Assembly (NCBI GenBank): GCA_029287555.1
Contig: JARFQX010000224.1
Location: 1 to 6,282 of the forward strand
Length of the DNA: 6,282 nucleotides
Origin: Rubripirellula sp.
Lineage (GTDB): Bacteria > Planctomycetota > Planctomycetia > Pirellulales > Pirellulaceae
Reading direction: 5' to 3'
Made by a program: the position numbers and the translations under genes. The first letter of the stretch is position 1. Each line of letters opens with the position of its first letter. The notes below the pieces were generated by a model. The model was not told where the DNA came from. It saw only the letters and a list, made by a program, of their open reading frames with translations, and made no database searches. Of this stretch, positions 4,758 to 6,282 are shown one piece after another.

Positions 4758-6107
4758 ATGCAAAACCGATTTCCCTTGATCGCGACGACGATGTCTCCGT
4801 TGCTGGCGATTGCCGTGGCAGGTCTTCTTCGGGCGGACGAGACGGAGCCCGAGTCAGCGAGCGATGCGAAACCCAAGGTCGTTACCGTCGAGGGTGTTTT
4901 CGAGGCGGTCTCGGCGGCCGAAGTCATGGCGGCGGCCGAGCAGATCGACAGTTTCGTGATCAAACGAATCGTGCCTCACGGCTCCGAAGTCAAGCAAGGC
5001 CAAAACCTCGTTTGGTTCGATCGCGAGGAGATTGATGAGAAGATCGAGGACTCGGAAACTGATTTACGGCTTGCCAAAGTGGGGATCGACCGAGCGATTT
5101 TCGATCACGAACAGTTTCTCAAGACGCAAGAGCTCGATCGAGCCGCTGCCGAGCGGGAGCGGAAAGCTGCGCGCCAAGCATACGACAACTTCGTCGATGT
5201 CGACCGCGATCGAAAGGCGAAGTCGGCCGCTTTCAACCTCAAGTCAGCCCGGGCTTCACTCGAGAATGCTCAAGAAGAGCTGAAACAGCTTCAACAGATG
5301 TATGAAGAGGACGACCTGACTGAAGAATCCGAGGAGATTGTTCTCAAGCGTGCCAAGCAATCGGTTGATTCGGCCCAATTCCGCTTTGAGACAACCGAGA
5401 TTCAAACCAACCGAGTGCTCGAGCAAGAGATTCCGCGATCGGTCAAGGAGCAGGAAAGCAGTTTGTCCCGAGCGGAACTCGCCTACGAAAAGAAGATGCA
5501 TGAGATGAAGCTGGAACGCCAGAAGCGTGAAATCGAACTGGCCAAGGAGAAGGAGAAACTGCGCAAAAAAGAGCGGGACCTCGCCGAATTGAAGGAAGAC
5601 CGAAAAGCAATGGTGCTGACCTCGCCCATCAACGGCATTGCCCTGCACGGAAAATTGACACGTGGCCGGTTGCCGGAAAAGCCGAGCACGCTAGACGCCG
5701 ATAGCAAGGTCGCCGGCAAACAGGTACTGATCACCGTCGTCAACCCGAAGAAATTGCAGGTGCGGGCCGACCTCAGCGAGAAACAACTTGGCGTGGTGAC
5801 CGAGGGCACCCGCTGTAAAGTCATCATCAATGCCTTCCCCGATCTGGAGGCGAACGGGGTCGTCAAGTCGGTATCGAAGGTTCCGTACGCCGCCACCAAG
5901 TATGACTGCGTTGTCTCGCTTCGCACCATCAAGGACGCGCCCGGATTGATCCCCACGATGACCTGTGAATTGAAGTTCGATTCCCCATCTGAAGACGAAG
6001 ATGACGAGGACGATGACGATCACGAGGAGGGAGAGAAGGACGGGGATGGAGAGGACAAGCAGCCGGAAACCGATTCGGATCAACCAGATCGCGAGGACGA
6101 AGAGTGA
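4758..6107 (+). CDS. Exported HlyD/AcrA-type periplasmic adaptor with long coiled coil and acidic tail
   Basis: This is a 449-residue envelope protein of membrane-fusion (periplasmic adaptor) architecture. Residues 1 to about 26 form a Sec signal peptide (MQNRFPLIATTMSPLLAIAV, then AGLLRA); there is no lipobox Cys. A first half lipoyl-like motif follows (VPHGSEVKQGQNLVWFD, 72-88). A charged helical hairpin covers about 90-285, then the second lipoyl half (LTSPINGIALHG, 287-298), a beta-barrel-like region (about 320-408) and a Glu/Asp tail (412-449). The hairpin turn is probably at EEDDLTEESEEI (about 183-194), where AcrA-type adaptors have their channel-docking tip, giving arms of about 90 residues each. 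I chose ATG 4758 because the signal peptide begins there; the ATG at 4701 adds 19 residues that spoil it. The partner transporter is not in the window. Substrate unknown. The next gene overlaps by GTGA. Confidence 0.9.
   Translation: MQNRFPLIATTMSPLLAIAVAGLLRADETEPESASDAKPKVVTVEGVFEAVSAAEVMAAAEQIDSFVIKRIVPHGSEVKQGQNLVWFDREEIDEKIEDSETDLRLAKVGIDRAIFDHEQFLKTQELDRAAAERERKAARQAYDNFVDVDRDRKAKSAAFNLKSARASLENAQEELKQLQQMYEEDDLTEESEEIVLKRAKQSVDSAQFRFETTEIQTNRVLEQEIPRSVKEQESSLSRAELAYEKKMHEMKLERQKREIELAKEKEKLRKKERDLAELKEDRKAMVLTSPINGIALHGKLTRGRLPEKPSTLDADSKVAGKQVLITVVNPKKLQVRADLSEKQLGVVTEGTRCKVIINAFPDLEANGVVKSVSKVPYAATKYDCVVSLRTIKDAPGLIPTMTCELKFDSPSEDEDDEDDDDHEEGEKDGDGEDKQPETDSDQPDREDEE
5991..6104 (+). 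other. Acidic low-complexity tail of the adaptor
   Basis: Codons for residues 412-449 encode 25 Asp or Glu among 38 residues, including ten in a row (412-421), written with GAN codons that make the DNA purine-rich. No repeat unit is exact. As an extension of a periplasmic adaptor it may bind cations or basic partners, which is inference. Confidence 0.8.
6093..6097 (+). promoter_or_regulatory. Shine-Dalgarno site for the GTG start at 6104
   Basis: GAGGA lies 6 nt before the GTG at 6104, inside the acidic tail codons of the adaptor. This spacing supports the overlapping start and coupled translation of the two genes. Confidence 0.7.
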
Positions 6108-6282
6108 AGTTTCAATTGGGTGCCATTTTCGCCTCGGCATTGCTCGCGTTGTGGGCCGGTCCCGTGCGGTCGCAGGACAAGCCGGACGGTCCGACGATTC
6201 TCGACAACCCTTTCGATTTCAGCAGTGAGCCCAAATTGCCGATCGTCGAACCGGCTGGCAGCGAGACGATTCGCCGCGCTAT
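6104..6282 (+). CDS. Exported protein of unknown function (3'-partial), coupled to the adaptor
   Basis: An open frame begins at GTG 6104, overlapping the adaptor stop codon as GTGA, and stays open to the window end: 59 full codons plus two bases. The N-terminus is a clear Sec signal peptide: Lys2, a hydrophobic core (LGAIFASALLALWAG, 5-19) and a likely cut after VRS (21-23), before QDKPDG. The visible mature part (ILDNPFDFSSEPKLPIVEPA, then GSETIRRA) is Pro-rich and then turns helical; I recognise no family. The GAGGA site 6 nt upstream and the 4-nt overlap indicate translational coupling, so it is probably a partner of the adaptor in the same envelope complex or pathway. There is no lipobox Cys. 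The identity depends on the sequence beyond 6282. Confidence 0.82.
   Translation, partial: MKFQLGAIFASALLALWAGPVRSQDKPDGPTILDNPFDFSSEPKLPIVEPAGSETIRRA

Noticed and set aside
5256..6140. Minus-strand frames of 130-157 residues over the adaptor
   Set aside because: They mirror the coiled-coil and acidic-tail codons; the apparent hydrophobic stretches are antisense products of Glu/Asp/Lys codons.

Overview
The window is a compact piece of a bacterial chromosome, moderately GC-rich by eye and rich in CGATCG-type motifs. It most likely comes from a planctomycete of the Pirellulaceae kind. That assignment is inference: it rests on a PepP/YqhT-type peptidase followed by accB and accC, on the style of the exported proteins (a coiled-coil adaptor with an acidic tail), and on heptamer repeats between genes. 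No sequence search was possible.

Layout. Positions 1-508 (+) hold the 3' two-thirds of pdxJ (vitamin B6 synthesis). Positions 509-606 are a short convergent spacer made almost entirely of simple repeats: a 15-bp duplication that starts within the last codons of pdxJ, four GCGAGAR heptamers, and five perfect TTCACCC heptamers. Positions 4577 down to 607 (-) form one likely operon in the order M24 peptidase, accB, accC, four-helix membrane protein. AccB (biotin carboxyl carrier) and AccC (biotin carboxylase) are the two halves of the biotin-dependent first step of acetyl-CoA carboxylase, which makes malonyl-CoA for fatty acid synthesis. The peptidase gene upstream is a familiar neighbour of accBC in other bacteria, where efp often lies between them; efp is absent here. 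The membrane protein downstream of accC is unrecognised.

Positions 4578-4757 are a divergent control region with weak -10-like boxes facing both ways and a GC palindrome midway between them. From 4758 (+) runs an exported HlyD/AcrA-type periplasmic adaptor with a long, nearly symmetric helical hairpin and a strongly acidic C-terminal tail. Its stop codon overlaps, as GTGA, the GTG start of a second exported protein that runs off the window at 6282. These two are very probably translationally coupled and work together, perhaps in an envelope transport or secretion assembly whose other parts lie beyond the window.

Most of the window is housekeeping. The parts worth a second look are the repeat-built spacer after pdxJ, three perfect stem-loops packed into the accB-accC spacer, and the adaptor plus coupled exported-protein pair. 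I see no RNA genes, insertion sequences, CRISPR arrays or phage genes.
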